NCBI GenBank assembly: GCA_009829735.1
Contig: CM020619.1
Coordinates: 26,438,063-26,502,062 of the forward strand
DNA: 64,000 bases
Source: Pyropia yezoensis
Taxonomy: Eukaryota; Rhodophyta; Bangiophyceae; Bangiales; Bangiaceae
Direction: 5' to 3'
The position numbers and the translations under genes were made by a program. Shown here one piece after another: positions 9,810 through 21,825 of this stretch. Each line of letters begins with the position of its first letter. The stretch's first letter is position 1. The notes under the pieces are model-generated. The model saw only the letters and a program-made list of their open reading frames with translations. It was not told the DNA's origin and searched no databases.

Positions 9810-10512
9810 GTGGTGTGCACGGAGAGGCGGCTTGACTGTCGGCTTGGCGATATGAAAGCCCCTCTTCGCTTTGGAGCGGATGGTGGTGACTGGCCACCAT
9901 CGGGCATGGGGCCCGTGGCGTTGGACGTGCCCGTTTTTCATGTGCCCCCGAATCATCATGTCCTGCGGCCGATGACGCACGCGCAGGCAGCTGCCGATAC
10001 GTGGAGACTGTAGCGCGAGCTCGCCATAACGACAAGTATCTGCAATTACACCGCATGGCTGGGGGTGGACTGCGTGTGGCTGGGCTGCCGTCGTCCGGCT
10101 GTGGTCCTTGCCCTGTCAACCCTTCGTTCAACGATGATAGTTTCCATCGCCAGCATGGGTGGCGGCTTTCCCGCGGTGCTGCGGGATCTGTTAGCCGCCA
10201 CGGACGTGGAGAGGTGCTGCATGGACCTGCCGTCTGTCGCATGAGCACCGTCAGGTGCGGGCTTGGCCTTCGAGTTCGCCACAGAGTCGCGAGATCTTGC
10301 TCGCCTCGTCCTTCCTATCCAAGCGCCGATGTTGACCACGCTGTCATAGGTGTGCGAGGCGTTGCTATTCTGTACACTGCCGCGGGGGCAGGCGCTTCGC
10401 TTCCTGGACTGGAGTGATCTCCTGACGTCGCAGCAGGTGGACCTCGTGGTTCTCCAGTCTTTCGCGTCTTTGGAGATCGTGAGGGAAATTTACTACCGCA
10501 TGCGAGACTAAC
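9810..10512 (+). pseudogene. Coding-like frame interrupted by three stops, family unknown
   Basis: One + strand frame from 9810 to 10512 reads like protein apart from three in-frame stops and needs no frameshift. It contains VVLALSTLRSTMIVSIAS, GGGFPAVLRDLLAATDVER, GLAFEFATESRDLARLVLP and a well-formed end, LTSQQVDLVVLQSFASLEIV followed by REIYYRMRD. I do not recognise a family. In GC-rich DNA long frames arise by chance, so this may be a decayed host gene or nothing. Confidence 0.3.
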
Positions 10513-10566
10513 CGGGCATGCTCGTGGAGATACGACAGGCATGGGAGACGGCGGACAGTTGAGATT

Positions 10567-11100
10567 GGGACGGGGTCGAGGTCGGGGGAGCCGGCACGGT
10601 AGGACCGTATGAGGAAACAAGAGGGGGGAGCGGACACAGGCGCCTCGGGAGGGCATATAGGGAGGGAGTTGGGGGTGGGAGTCAGCGCGGCGGTTCAGAC
10701 ATGTGCCGGTGGGGCGGCGCCTGGCGTACTCCCCTATTATACACCTGCTGGCGCGGCGGTCCTGTGTGACGACCAGCGCGGCGGCGGCTAAGGTGCGCCT
10801 CCCCCTCAGAACCGACCGGGGCGGCGGCCTGATTGCAGTGTTCGGGGCGGGCGCCCACCCGAACCAACCGGCAGGACTGAATGGAGGGACAAGAGGGAGG
10901 AGCCGACGAAAGTGCATCGGGGAGGGCACTAGGGAGGGGGTGGGTGGCGGGGACCTGCGTGGCGGCTCGGACGCATGCCGCGGGGCCGGCGCCCGGCCCA
11001 CTGCCCCAGTCCACCGGTGTTGGCGAGGCGGTCCAGTGTTTGTCCACTGTGGCGACCAGGGCCTCCTCCTCTGGACAGACGGGGGCGGCGGCCTGCAGCG
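10567..11100. repeat. Diverged tandem duplication of about 265-285 bp
   Basis: Two diverged copies sharing ordered blocks: GAGGGCATATAGGGAGG (near 10650) with GAGGGCACTAGGGAGG (near 10922); CTGTGTGACGACCAG (near 10762) with CACTGTGGCGACCAG (near 11045); and GGGGCGGCGGCCTG (near 10817) with the same block near 11081. No gene is evident. From 11101 to 11725 I see nothing I can support. Confidence 0.55.
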
Positions 11101-11725
11101 CCCTCCGCCCGCACCGCCGCCACACGCCTACAGAGCGATCTCTCGCGAGAAGTAGCGCGGACACGCCGCTGGCCGTGGTCGCGGTGGGCACGCACCGGAC
11201 CTCCTCATATGTCTCCGTTGCCTCGCTCGTGTTTCCGTTCCCCTGACGCCGCAGACGGCGGCTTTAATGCACCCAGGCGTGGCCGGCGCGGGCGGCGTGC
11301 CGGGTGCGTTCACGGCCCACAACGGGTATTCGCCATCGGCGGAGAAAGCGGTGCTGTCCGAGGCGCGAAGCGTCGGGAATGTGGTGGGAGAGAGATGGAT
11401 GCTGTTTAAGTGAGGCCGTGGGGCGCCATGAGCAGCGGTGGTGGCGGCGCGACGATCAACCTCAGCGGCGGCGGCAGGGGCGAGCAGCCTGGCCGGCGTG
11501 CTGCCACTGGCTGCATTCATGGTTCCCGCGCTGCTGTGGCTTCTGGACAAGCACCTGTCGGGTGTGATGCGCTGACGTTTGCTGTCTCTGTTCGCCCCCG
11601 CCGCGTTGTTGGCGGAGTTGGGCGTCGCCATCCCCACTTGCAGGCCGCGTGGGTAGGCGCACTAACAGCATCCACGGTATGCGGTCGCACGGTGCCGAGA
11701 GGATCGAATTAGCAAGGGATGAATA

Positions 11726-13560
11726 TTAGGGCGGTGGCGAGCGGGGGGGGGGGGCGAGTAGGGCGACCGGGTGGCTTGGCCGCGAAGCGGGGCAGACAGG
11801 CGCGAGCAGGCGCGATGAGGGCGGTGGGGCGCAGAGTCGCCGCCACTGACACATCGATCGAACACCGACGAAAACACGGGCCCCACTCCCCCCCCCCCCT
11901 GCATAAGGATATACACGGAGTTGAGGCGCGTTCGCCACGTGAAGCCGGGCGACCAGGACGAGGGCGACGCCAACCAGTGCGGCCGATGGCAGGACATCCC
12001 CGCCCACCACCATCGCCTGCAAATCACGCGCCGTGCGAGTCACCGCATCGAGGCCCAAGGTCTTGGCCGTGGCCACAACTACGGCCAATGTTGCCATCCC
12101 GCCAAATGGGCGGGCGGCGGGGTGTGGCGCACCAGCAGTCTCGGAAGTGGGGGCCGCCGCAGTCGCCCCCGCCGCAGCCGCCGCCGCCGCTGCTACTGTC
12201 ACCGATGCCGCTGCCCCCGCCGTCGTCACTTCCTCCTCGTCAGCGGCGGGGGCGCTGTCGGCGGGCGGTGCGTTAATCCTTCGCTCAGCCGTGTAGACCA
12301 GTGCTGTCTGCAGCGACTCCCACTGCGGATTGAGTGCCGCGAGCACCCGGTGTGTGGCTAAACGCGCTCACAATAACCTCCACCAAGTTGATGGCAACGG
12401 TGAGGGTGCCTCTCGTAACGTTGAGAACCGGAAGAAGTGCAAGCCGCACCCACGCTGTCCCTGCTGTGGAGCAAACCCCCCACCACGAAACAAGAGGATG
12501 GTGTGTGGGCCAACAGTTTCTTGGTCGGGACGGGGAAGCGAGGCCAAGCCCCACTGTCCCTCCCCTTATCCCTCCAGGGTCCCTCAAAATCTCGCCACTC
12601 AGAATCTCCCACCCCAGCACCTGCCCACCGGGCCACACGAAAATTCATGACGATAAGATACAGAAAACCCTCAAGTCCAAGTTGGACTTACTACTAAGCT
12701 AAATATGCCTGACTTGGGGAACATGGACCCAAATGCATGGGGAGAAACGGGTAAGACTAGCTGCCTGGCATCCCTTGTATGGCACGTGTTGCCCCCTACC
12801 TGGGGTCAATACTGCCACACCGTGCTGGCCCGGCCCAGCGCGGGAAACCTGTGTGCGGTTGTCGTGGCGGAGACGGGGCGGATCGCGAGCGCCGACTGTG
12901 ACGGGTTGAATGCCGCGTAGATGTACGCGTTGAGGATTGAGCAGAGCCAACAGAAGGGGCTTGAGCCAAGGAAGGAGCCGGGAAGCCACTCGTGGGTACC
13001 ATGCATGCCAAATTGCACGAACGCGTCAGCGCGGAGCTCCTTCGCCGACGACCAGTGCCACGCACAGTAATGTGAGTGGGGGGAGGCATCGCGCTCGAGC
13101 ATTAGTCATAGCGGGCATTGGGAACAGCCAGCAGCGGCTGCACCCCCACCCAAATGCCAACCACGCGAATGCGGCCGACGGGAAGGGCGACGTCAATGGT
13201 CTTCGGGCTGGTCCACGACGCCAGGTCGTCCCCCCATGCCGCCGACATCCGCGTCGTCTCGACAAGGCGCTGTCACAGGCGGAGGGTTTCTGGCGTCACG
13301 AGGCCTCGGGTGCCCGCTACCACCTCCGCCGCCGCTCGCGTGTGCCTGTCGGCCGCGGCGAAGCCAACTGCGTCTACTGCGGCGGCGGCGTTGACCACTT
13401 GAGCACAGTCGTGGGCGAGCGCGTCGCCAACGTGACGGCCATCGGCGGCCAGCTGGCGGAGCACGACCTGGAGTATCTGCGGTACGTCGAGCAAGGCGGC
13501 GGTTCCTGCCGCGTCCGAACCCGGCAAAAGCGCTTACAGCACAATCAACACTGCCCGGTT
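11726..13560 (-). pseudogene. Decayed coding-like segments, possibly membrane protein(s)
   Basis: Several minus-strand pieces in shifting frames have natural-looking composition. They include LTVAINLVEVIVSAFSHT (12.37-12.43 kb) joining, after a frame change, ALNPQWESLQTALVYTAERR (12.27-12.34 kb), and a hydrophobic VLPSAALVGVALVLVARLHV (about 11.96 kb). Others are WLCSILNAYIYAAFN (12.92-12.97 kb) and ILQVVLRQLAADGRHVGDAL (about 13.44 kb), the latter leading after one stop into IDVALPVGRIRVVGIWVGVQ. The family is not recognised and the pieces may belong to more than one gene. The frame changes and stops mean none is functional as read. Confidence 0.35.
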
Positions 13561-13711
13561 CCAGAGATGCTTGGCAGCCGCAGCCGGCCACGGTTGCACG
13601 CGTCAATTCAGGCGGGCCAGGCTGCGGGGCATGACAAAAAATGCGGTGGCCTACCAGGCCACCCCGCACCACCGTGTCCACCGCTCGTGAGTGCGCGCCC
13701 TGCCGAGGCGG

Positions 13712-14957
13712 TGTAGCACAATAGGTATCCGCTGCACGTCCACTCTCAGGGAACACTCACCAAGGGGGATCGGCACCAACTTCACCGGGAGGCCAAGGTT
13801 GCTTTCCTTGGAGCGCAAGCCACGGGACCAAGATGGGAGCCCAAAGGGGAGGGGTTTGTTGTTCTACCATGGCCGGCGGTGGATTCGCCGCCGGCCCCCT
13901 CGTTATAAACCCTCGGAGACACTACTAACTACCCTCCACCCCAAGATGCAAGTCCCTCTGGTCATACGTAACTTATAGATACCGTGACCAGTACGGACTC
14001 CCAAATTGAAAGTTAAGGGTTAGAAGTAGTCCCCCTGCATTAGGGTCACAATACGGTCATCCATATTGCTACATATCCCCCCCTTAGATTCGGCCCATCC
14101 TCGGGTCGAGTTGCATTCGGGTTTCCGAATGTAAGTGGGTCGCGTGACCGTTTACCAGTCGGGTGGGGCTTTGCGCCCTGTCGCGACAGACACCCCTTTT
14201 CGGGGTTGTCTGAGGGGGGTGCCCCCCTTCGTGTGGTACACACACGATCCGTGTTCCGGACCGTTGAATTCCCGATGCGGGTTTTCGTCCACGACCCCCC
14301 TTTCCGAGGAGTGATGCAAGCGGATCCGCCACCAGGCGTCTGGTGGTAGGGGGGCCCCTCTCGTGAGACGAGTGAGTGGGTGGCGGGGGTTGCCCGCGTT
14401 GCGTGGGGGGCGGTTGCGGGGTGACCCCCCTTGATTATCCCGTGTGGGGGGGGCGAGGCCCCGACCCAGGTGCCTGGGTGGAGCGACCTCGTAGCTCGGC
14501 TAGCGCATGTCGTCTCGCGCTGCCGTATCGCTCGTGCTGAGCGTGTGGTTATAAGCGCGGGTGCCCGCGCTTCCCTCGCTCGTCCGCGAGCGTTCCTTGC
14601 ACCGGGTCGAGCCGGCTGCGGCTTCCTTGGCACGGGGCGCCCCTGCTACCCCGGATCCACCGTGTCGGACCCCCAGGTGCCCGGGGGCGGGGACAACCTC
14701 CTGCTTGAGGAGGAGGAGGTGATGCAGGACGACGCTCCCGTCTTCGCCACCGCTTCCGAGTGCTTCCTGGCGAGCTCGTCGGAGGACGAGGATCGGGTGA
14801 CCGTCCGTGTGGCTGCGGCGGGCGCGCCGGGCGGGTTGTCGTCCGTTTGCAGCGGCACGATGGCTCCGTCGGGGGGCGGTCAACCGCGTGTGGCAGCCTC
14901 TATTCCTACTCCTCCGGCGGCCCGGATGGCTCCTGTCGCCGGTGCCGGCTTGGCTTT
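13712..14957 (-). repeat. Left inverted arm of copy B, including LTR 13712-14073
   Basis: It contains the 362-bp LTR (13712-14073), the polypurine tract just inside it, the antisense leader with its palindrome at 14553-14572, and the first ~110 codons of the antisense frame. It is the reverse complement of 18094-19339; the LTR parts appear identical by eye. Confidence 0.9.
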
Positions 14958-17025
14958 ACCTCAAGAAGGTGCAGCCGCCGCTTCCGACGGTCGTGGCGGC
15001 ACCCCGGCTGGGACGGCGGGTCAAGACGGCGCGGGTTCCCGCCCGGTTGGCGGTCCGTCCGCGGGGGTGGTTAACGGGTCTACCCCCTCCGTCCCCGTTG
15101 TGCCTTCGTCGGGCCCGGGTGGCGACGGCGCTCTTACCGCGGTGCCGCGGGCGACCGGTGGTCAGGACGTATCTTCTCCGATGTCGGTGGACTCCGGGAG
15201 CTACTCCGGGCGGGCGCCCGCCCTTCTTCTTCCTCCTCGCCCCCGTGCGCCTGCGGCGCCGGCGCATCTGCCGGTGGGGCTTCCCCCGACGCCGCCGACT
15301 CTTCATGGGCCCGCCCGGGTTTCCCCTCTGGGTGGCGGCGTCGCCTTGGTGGCGGGCCACCCCTCTATGTCGGTGACCGACTTGGTGGCTCGGGTCCGAG
15401 GCCTCACCGTACAAGAGTCCGTGGACTCCGCTGGGCGGATGCGGGTGGACTTCCACCCACCGAGCCACCGTGGAGGGTCCTCCCGGCGTACCAAGTAGGA
15501 CCCGAGTTGGGAGCGGGAGTTGGCGCGGCTGGTCAACCAGCCGAATGCGGCCCGGGTGGAGCATCATTGGATCCTGAGTCAGCCGGACGACCGCCATGCG
15601 CAGCTCTGGCGTACCCGGGTGGGGCGGGGTGAAGTCTTTCTCGACCCCGCCTTCGGGGTATGCGACTTGATTGCCCACGCGTTGCCGCGGGAGGTTGAAT
15701 ACCCGGCTAGTGCTCGGGGGGTCGCGTCTGCGGTGGCTGCTGTGGCGTTCGGGCAGACGGTAGCCGATACCGGCCGGTATCCCGGATTTGAGTACTTCCC
15801 GGGGTTATCCCCGTATCTGACTTTGACGGCTCCGTACCCGCCCATGGCGGGGTTGAAGTCGGCGTCGAGCTGGCGACGCAACCATGGTGTCATGGCGGAT
15901 GCGTTCCGTACCGATATAACGTGTGCGTTGCAGACCGGTACCGGTTGTGCGCAGGTGTACACACCCTTGCGCCCGCCTCTGTGGCAGGACGGGTGGGAGC
16001 CCACCCCGGCTTTCCGGTTTGACACCGGCTCCTGTCTCCGATACTCCGGTAGTGTGTTGGCCTCCCGGCCTGTCCACCCGTTGCAGGGGACCTTCAACCT
16101 CGAGGATACCCTCGGGCAGGCTTCTTCCTTCTTGCTGTCCGTCCGTCGGCAGAGGCAGCTGTTTCATCTTCCGACGGGTGTCCGTCGGCATATCGGGCAG
16201 CTGGGCCTGGACATGATAGCTGCCAAGACCGGGTTGGCCCGGGAGTTCGAGGCCCTCCTGGCCACTCACGACGCCGTGAACTGGGCTGGGGTGTTGACCC
16301 TTCCCCCGTACCGGGACCCGCAGGCTAAGGCTTCCCCTTTGCCTCGTCACTCGTCGCGCGAGCGGCGTACTCAGCCGGGTGAGCCCAGTTACCGTGGGTG
16401 GGCGTCCACAGAGGCTGTTGCTGACCTGGGTACTCCCATAGTTATCCATGACCCTCTCCAGGTCTTGGCCCCGTGGTTCTTTAACCCGATACCGGTGAGT
16501 AATGGCCGTCGTCCCCGAGAGTGGGACTCTACGGGGGGGGAGCGTGTGGTGTCCCGTCGCCGGGCGGAGTCCCGCCAGGTTTACGGTGGAGCCCCTTCCG
16601 TGGGGTCCTACCGGGCCTCGTATCAGGCGCCACCGGCTCCGGTGGTAGCCGTGTCGGCTCCTGTGTCTCCTCTGGCTGCGCCAGTGTCACCTTCTGCTCC
16701 TGTCATGCCTGACGGGGGTCCCCGTCTATGGTATGAGGGCGTTGACGCCCTTATTGCCCGTGAGATGCGGGAGGGTCTCTCTGTTAGCTGGGGGGATATC
16801 CCTCCAGGTGCTGCGCTGGTTGGCTCCGCGCGATGCTTCGGTGGCGTGCTGGACCGCCTCCAGTCCGCTCTGGCGGACGTGGAGGCGGGTCGCAGCACCC
16901 TCGCCCAGCTATGCACCGAGGTAACTCCGGTGATAGACCGTCGTGAGATTGCCGACCGATGGAGCATGGAGGTGTACGCGCTTACGCGTGAGTGGCCTCC
17001 CTCGGGCAGTGGGTCTACCCACTGA
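14431..17025 (+). pseudogene. Antisense ORF of copy B, broken
   Basis: Same protein family as 2859-5228 and 41629-43998, with the acidic start, Pro/Ala-rich middle and conserved C-terminal region ending in GSGSTH. It is closest to the copy C version. It has about one break and is a fossil. Confidence 0.8.
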
Positions 17026-17476
17026 GGAGTGTTATTGTTTGTGAGGGAGAGGGACCCGGCGACCCTTATGGTGGCCGGGTAGTAGTGAGTGTAAACTCAT
17101 CCCCCGCTGGGGCATTAGCGTGATACCAATGCCTGCCATTGGGGAGTACCCCGTCTGACTTAGCCGTGGCCTGCCTCGGTTCTTTCCCGCGCCCCCCAAC
17201 CCATCCTGGTTGGTTAATACTCATGAAGGTCAACCTTCCTTGGTCCGTCACTTGCCCCATGGATGAAGGTTTACCTTGGTGTAAGCCTCAGGTTACTTTG
17301 AAGTTATCGGAGTTAGTTATCTCCTTAAAGTAAACGTGTAAAAGTTAGTAGCTTACTTAGTTTGCCTAAGTCCGCTCCAACTTAGTGAACCTAAGTCTTG
17401 CCGAATCCATGTGACACCCTACTTAGTAGGCATAAGCCTCACCCCCCAACCGCCGAAGTCGGTGTCGGTTGGGTTG
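17026..17476. other. Spacer of copy B with two palindromic units
   Basis: Non-coding, with two CTTAG/CTAAG palindromic units at 17355-17398. The spacer subtype is shared with copy C (41178-41628) and differs from copies A and D. Confidence 0.7.
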
Positions 17477-18091
17477 TTACAGTAGGCGTCGTCGCCATAT
17501 GTAAGGCATGAGAAGTTGGCAGGGTATATTTGCCGCCTGTTTCCAGGTGGGTGAGTCGTATCCGACCCACATCACCTTGACGTACCAGGGTCCTGGTAGG
17601 TCCGGGTCGGTGTGTCCGACCACGCTCTCTACTTGGTATGGAATCCCATCCGGTCCCACCGGGTCATCTGACCGTGGGTTGTAAGAGCTTCATGTAGCAA
17701 CCCGGCCGGTACCGGCTGAGGCTGTTCCGGCTTCGGAGCAGGTGTGACATCATTCACACTGATGCGTTGGATCTCCGTATCGGAGTGTAAGATAACAGAG
17801 TGGTCATCTCTGTGGAGAATCTGGTACGGTCCCTTGACCTGTTGCATGAGCTTATTGCCCCGGAACTTCTGGTGTCTGATGTAGACCAATTCACCCGTTA
17901 CCAGGGTTGCGTTGCGTACCCGTAGCCGGGCGTCAAAGTTCTTCTTGTATCGAAGTTGTGTACGGTCAAGGGCACCCTTGAGCTTTGGAATCACCCACGA
18001 TAGCTTGGCCGACCAAGCTAAGTGGATCCGTTCGGCCGGTCGGCCCTTCGGTATGTCATACCGAGTGCATCTGCCCGGTGGCAGCGTCAGG
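17477..18091 (-). pseudogene. Integrase C-terminus and chromodomain of copy B
   Basis: Only the part of pol downstream of the integrase core remains. It holds the LTLPPGRCTRYD block, the LRYKKNFDARLRVRNATLVTG linker region and a chromodomain with VGYDSPTW. It ends abruptly at the inverted junction near 18090. Broken fossil. Confidence 0.85.
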
Positions 18092-18093
18092 TT

Positions 18094-19339
18094 AGAGCCA
18101 CGCCGGCACCGGCGACAGGAGCCATCCGGGCCGCCGGAGGAGTAGGAATAGAGGTTGCCACACGCGGTTGATCGCCCCCCGACGGAGCCATCGTGCCGCT
18201 GCAAACGGACGACAACCCGCCCGGCGCGCCCGCCGCAGCCACACGGACGGTCACCCGATCCTCGTCCTCCGACGAGCTCGCCAGGAAGCACTCGGAAGCG
18301 GTGGCGAAGACGGGAGCGTCGTCCTGCATCACCTCCTCCTCCTCAAGCAGGAGGTTGTCCCCGCCCCCGGGCACCTGGGGGTCCGACACGGTGGATCCGG
18401 GGTAGCAGGGGCGCCCCGTGCCAAGGAAGCCGCAGCCGGCTCGACCCGGTGCAAGGAACGCTCGCGGACGAGCGAGGGAAGCGCGGGCACCCGCGCTTAT
18501 AACCACACGCTCAGCACGAGCGATACGGCAGCGCGAGACGACATGCGCTAGCCGAGCTACGAGGTCGCTCCACCCAGGCACCTGGGTCGGGGCCTCGCCC
18601 CCCCCACACGGGATAATCAAGGGGGGTCACCCCGCAACCGCCCCCCACGCAACGCGGGCAACCCCCGCCACCCACTCACTCGTCTCACGAGAGGGGCCCC
18701 CCTACCACCAGACGCCTGGTGGCGGATCCGCTTGCATCACTCCTCGGAAAGGGGGGTCGTGGACGAAAACCCGCATCGGGAATTCAACGGTCCGGAACAC
18801 GGATCGTGTGTGTACCACACGAAGAAGGGCACCCCCCTCAGACAACCCCGAAAAGGGGTGTCTGTCGCGACAGGGCGCAAAGCCCCACCCGACTGGTAAA
18901 CGGTCACGCGACCCACTTACATTCGGAAACCCGAATGCAACTCGACCCGAGGATGGGCCGAATCTAAGGGGGGGATATGTAGCAATATGGATGACCGTAT
19001 TGTGACCCTAATGCAGGGGGACTACTTCTAACCCTTAACTTTCAATTTGGGAGTCCGTACTGGTCACGGTATCTATAAGTTACGTATGACCAGAGGGACT
19101 TGCATCTTGGGGTGGAGGGTAGTTAGTAGTGTCTCCGAGGGTTTATAACGAGGGGGCCGGCGGCGAATCCACCGCCGGCCATGGTAGAACAACAAACCCC
19201 TCCCCTTTGGGCTCCCATCTTGGTCCCGTGGCTTGCGCTCCAAGGAAAGCAACCTTGGCCTCCCGGTGAAGTTGGTGCCGATCCCCCTTGGTGAGTGTTC
19301 CCTGAGAGTGGACGTGCAGCGGATACCTATTGTGCTACA
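18094..19339 (+). repeat. Right inverted arm of copy B, including LTR 18978-19339
   Basis: Inverted duplicate of 13712-14957, in order: start of the antisense frame (reading minus), leader palindrome at 18479-18498, polypurine tract, LTR. The inner junction near 18089-18093 shows about five bases (AGGTT) shared by the two joined sequences, as in template switching or microhomology joining. Confidence 0.9.
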
Positions 19340-20265
19340 CCATGACAATGAGAGATACCACGCGACTGTAGTCCTTGACCCAGCTTCGACGGTGCTAAAG
19401 AGCGCACCGCAGGGACAGAGGCGTTGCGATGCGCGGGCTCGGCAGCAGCCCCCTCCCCCCCGCCCGCCAGATACTGTGCGCCCGGTGCCGCCGGGAATGC
19501 ACGGCACTCGCCCGAAAGTATGTCAGGCACGGATGTCAGGCTGACTGCTCGAAGGGGGTGTCATCTCCCCCGCGCAGGCCACGGTGGTTGCGTGGCGTGG
19601 CGCTGGAGTTGGAAACGGAACGTGGCGTTCGTGTGAGTTTCAATTCTGTCAGTAGTCCATGGCCATTGTGATGGAGATGAGAAATCGTTGACTTATGGAC
19701 GAATGATGGCGCGGACAGTGGGGAGGCCCGCACCCGAAAGGAGGATAGAGGGGGCACCCCCCCTGCATACACACGGGGGTGGGGTGGCGAAGGAGGCCAC
19801 GCAACTGTCACGGCCACGCCGAGAAATGTGGGCGTGTCGGGCTTCTGGGCTGGCCGCGTGCCGTGTGGGTCCACACGGGCCAGAGGACAGGAGGGGAAGG
19901 GGAAGTGGGGCGGGTCCCTGGTGTGGGGAAGCCGTGCAGGGGGCGGGCGGGCTGTCGGCTCCGCCGCTGGCCGCCGCGACGACACGCTGTGCGTTCTGAG
20001 CCCCCGGGCACGCCGCCTCTCATCTGTGGAAACGTGCGCCATGCCGCCACGCTCCGGGCGTGACTTCCGACAGGCGTAGCCGGGGTGCGTGGCAACCGCC
20101 GCAGCGGTGGGGGAGGGATAGGGTGAAAAGTTGGGGGGGGGGTGGGCAGAGAAGGCAGAGCTGGGTGGTGGAATTCCGCGCCGCGATGGCTTGGGGGATT
20201 GTGGCGGTATGACCGATGAGGGCGCGGAGGAGGTAGGGAGAGGAAAGCGGTATGTGGGCCCCCCA
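19340..20265. other. No gene supported
   Basis: GC-rich sequence with short overlapping frames on both strands and no recognisable domain. It may contain the decayed 3' side of the propeller pseudogene that ends at 20266. Confidence 0.5.
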
Positions 20266-21545
20266 TCACAGCAGAGGCGGTCGTCGACCCTCTTTCGGCG
20301 ATGGTGTCAGCAGCATGACGTGGGAGGGCGGGCACTGGCAGCAGCGGCAGGGGAATTGGGGTGGCTCCCGGAGAATTGTGCGTTGTGTGGCGTCCTCGCA
20401 GAACAGCAGCACCCGGAAAAAGGCATCAGATGTAACGTTTGCAGATACCTTCGGGCTATACTCCAAAACTGTGCGACCTGTGGCTGCCACAACTCGGAGG
20501 CCGGCTGGCGGCCTCTGCCTCGGTGCTGCCGACAAGCACGGGTCGGGCTCGTCCAACCCCCCATGTTCCAAGGTTGAATGCTCGAAGAAGGCCCTCCCCG
20601 TCCGGCCAAGGATGTTTTGCAGCATAGCCAGGTCGTGCACCACCACCCCTCCGTCGTATGGGGGTACCGCCCGCGCACCACCACCATCCGGTTGATGCGC
20701 GGCGGAGATCTGCAGCCAGACGGATCAATCGTGTCGGAAACGCTCTTCCGCGGCACGAGGGTGCCCGCGGCGTCCACAGTGAGAACGGTTAGTCCTCCGT
20801 CCGCGCCTTCCCGCGTGGCACGCCTCCAGGGGGCCAGCACCAGCCGCCGGGCGGGCGACCAGGTAAAGGTCAGGTGGTTCTCCAAGGCCTCACTTGGACC
20901 ACCCCGGCTTGAGCGTCGGCACCTGTTAGGTGTCCAGCTCTACCAGGGTTGTGGCTGGGGGGGGGCCGCCGGCGTCGCCCGCCAAGGGCATCCAAAAGAG
21001 GCAAGCTTTGGCCCCCAGCAATCTGTGATGGTCGTCTGCGTGCTGTCCCAGCCCCAGCAGCAGCGTCGGGGAGAGTGGGTGGAGGTATTGACTATACCCT
21101 GGCACCTTTGAGCGCCCCCAGACTCACCATCCGCGTCGGGTTGGCCAGCAACATGGCGCACAGGGGGTCCTTCTTGCGCAAGGTGACAATATAGGCCATG
21201 GCGCCATCGTAGCGGACGGCGTAGATGCGCTGGTCGGGGCCGAGGTCACCCAGGCGGCCAATCGTGGTCAGCAGCCGGCGGCAAGCGTAGCAGGTCGCCT
21301 GTTCCCGGGGCGTACAAGCTGGAGGAGGAGGTGCTCCGCTTTGACTCGGTGGTGGCCACAAGCCCTACCCCCGCACGCTCGTGGCGGGAAAACTGGTTGA
21401 GCAGACGCCCCGCCACGGCCCTCGACGCCACGTGCGTGGGCGACGCGCCCGACGTGTCAGACTGATGCACCGCCGTCGACGCAACTGGCGTAGCCCCGTA
21501 GGCCGTGGTGGTGACTTAAAAGGAAGCAGCAGTCGCGAAGACCGC
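20266..21545 (-). pseudogene. Beta-propeller domain protein (PF09826 type), pseudogene
   Basis: Pieces match the Beta_propel (PF09826) signature in the right order, in changing frames. These are HVASRAVAGRLLNQFSRHE and LVATTESKRSTSSSSLYAP (about 21.31-21.43 kb), then LGPDQRIYAVRYDGAMAYIV with TLRKKDPL (21.17-21.25 kb), YSQYLHPLSPTLLLGLGQ (about 21.04-21.10 kb), ENHLTFTWSP (near 20.88 kb) and INRMVVVRGRYPHT...VVVHDLAMLQ (20.62-20.70 kb). The order fits family motifs such as 'LLNQFS', 'ERIYSVRF', 'VTF...DPL' and 'YLHP...GLG'. At least two frameshifts separate them: one after SSSSLYAP, one within ALK/VPGYSQYLHP. A possible splice-acceptor-like TTCCTTTTAAG precedes the first block. The N-terminus was not found. 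Most likely a dead host gene, though consensus errors could contribute. Confidence 0.72.
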
Positions 21546-21825
21546 GCCATTCCCCGACGAAACGGCCACTCCCCCGCATGTGCGGGGGCCGTCACCATCA
21601 GCAACTCTTGGCGGGAGCACCCCTACATTAACCCCGCCTGTGGGAAGGCCGGCAAAGACGGCGAAGGGCCGAACGACCGCCTACTCCGCCGTGATCAGCG
21701 ATGGCCACGGGCATCAGGTCGAGCTGACAAAACAGGGTACGCGGCTGCGTCCTCAGGGGTTGCCCGCCGTTGCCGCCGCCGCCGCCGCGTCCACCACCCG
21801 ACCGTCATTCACGAGGCACAGCGAC

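Larger units (their letters stand above)
13712..19339 (-). mobile_element. Chromovirus copy B: rearranged palindromic remnant
   Basis: A family member with no gag and no reverse transcriptase. From the left it reads: 3' LTR (reverse), polypurine tract, antisense frame, spacer, chromodomain and the last part of integrase, up to about 18090. There it joins an inverted second copy of the antisense-frame start, leader, polypurine tract and 3' LTR. The arms 13712-14957 and 18094-19339 are almost identical, each about 1246 bp. Both outer ends are therefore U5 ends of a 3' LTR. No matching target duplication is present (GGCGG left, CCATG right). The near-identity of the arms points to a recent event. 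Confidence 0.88.
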
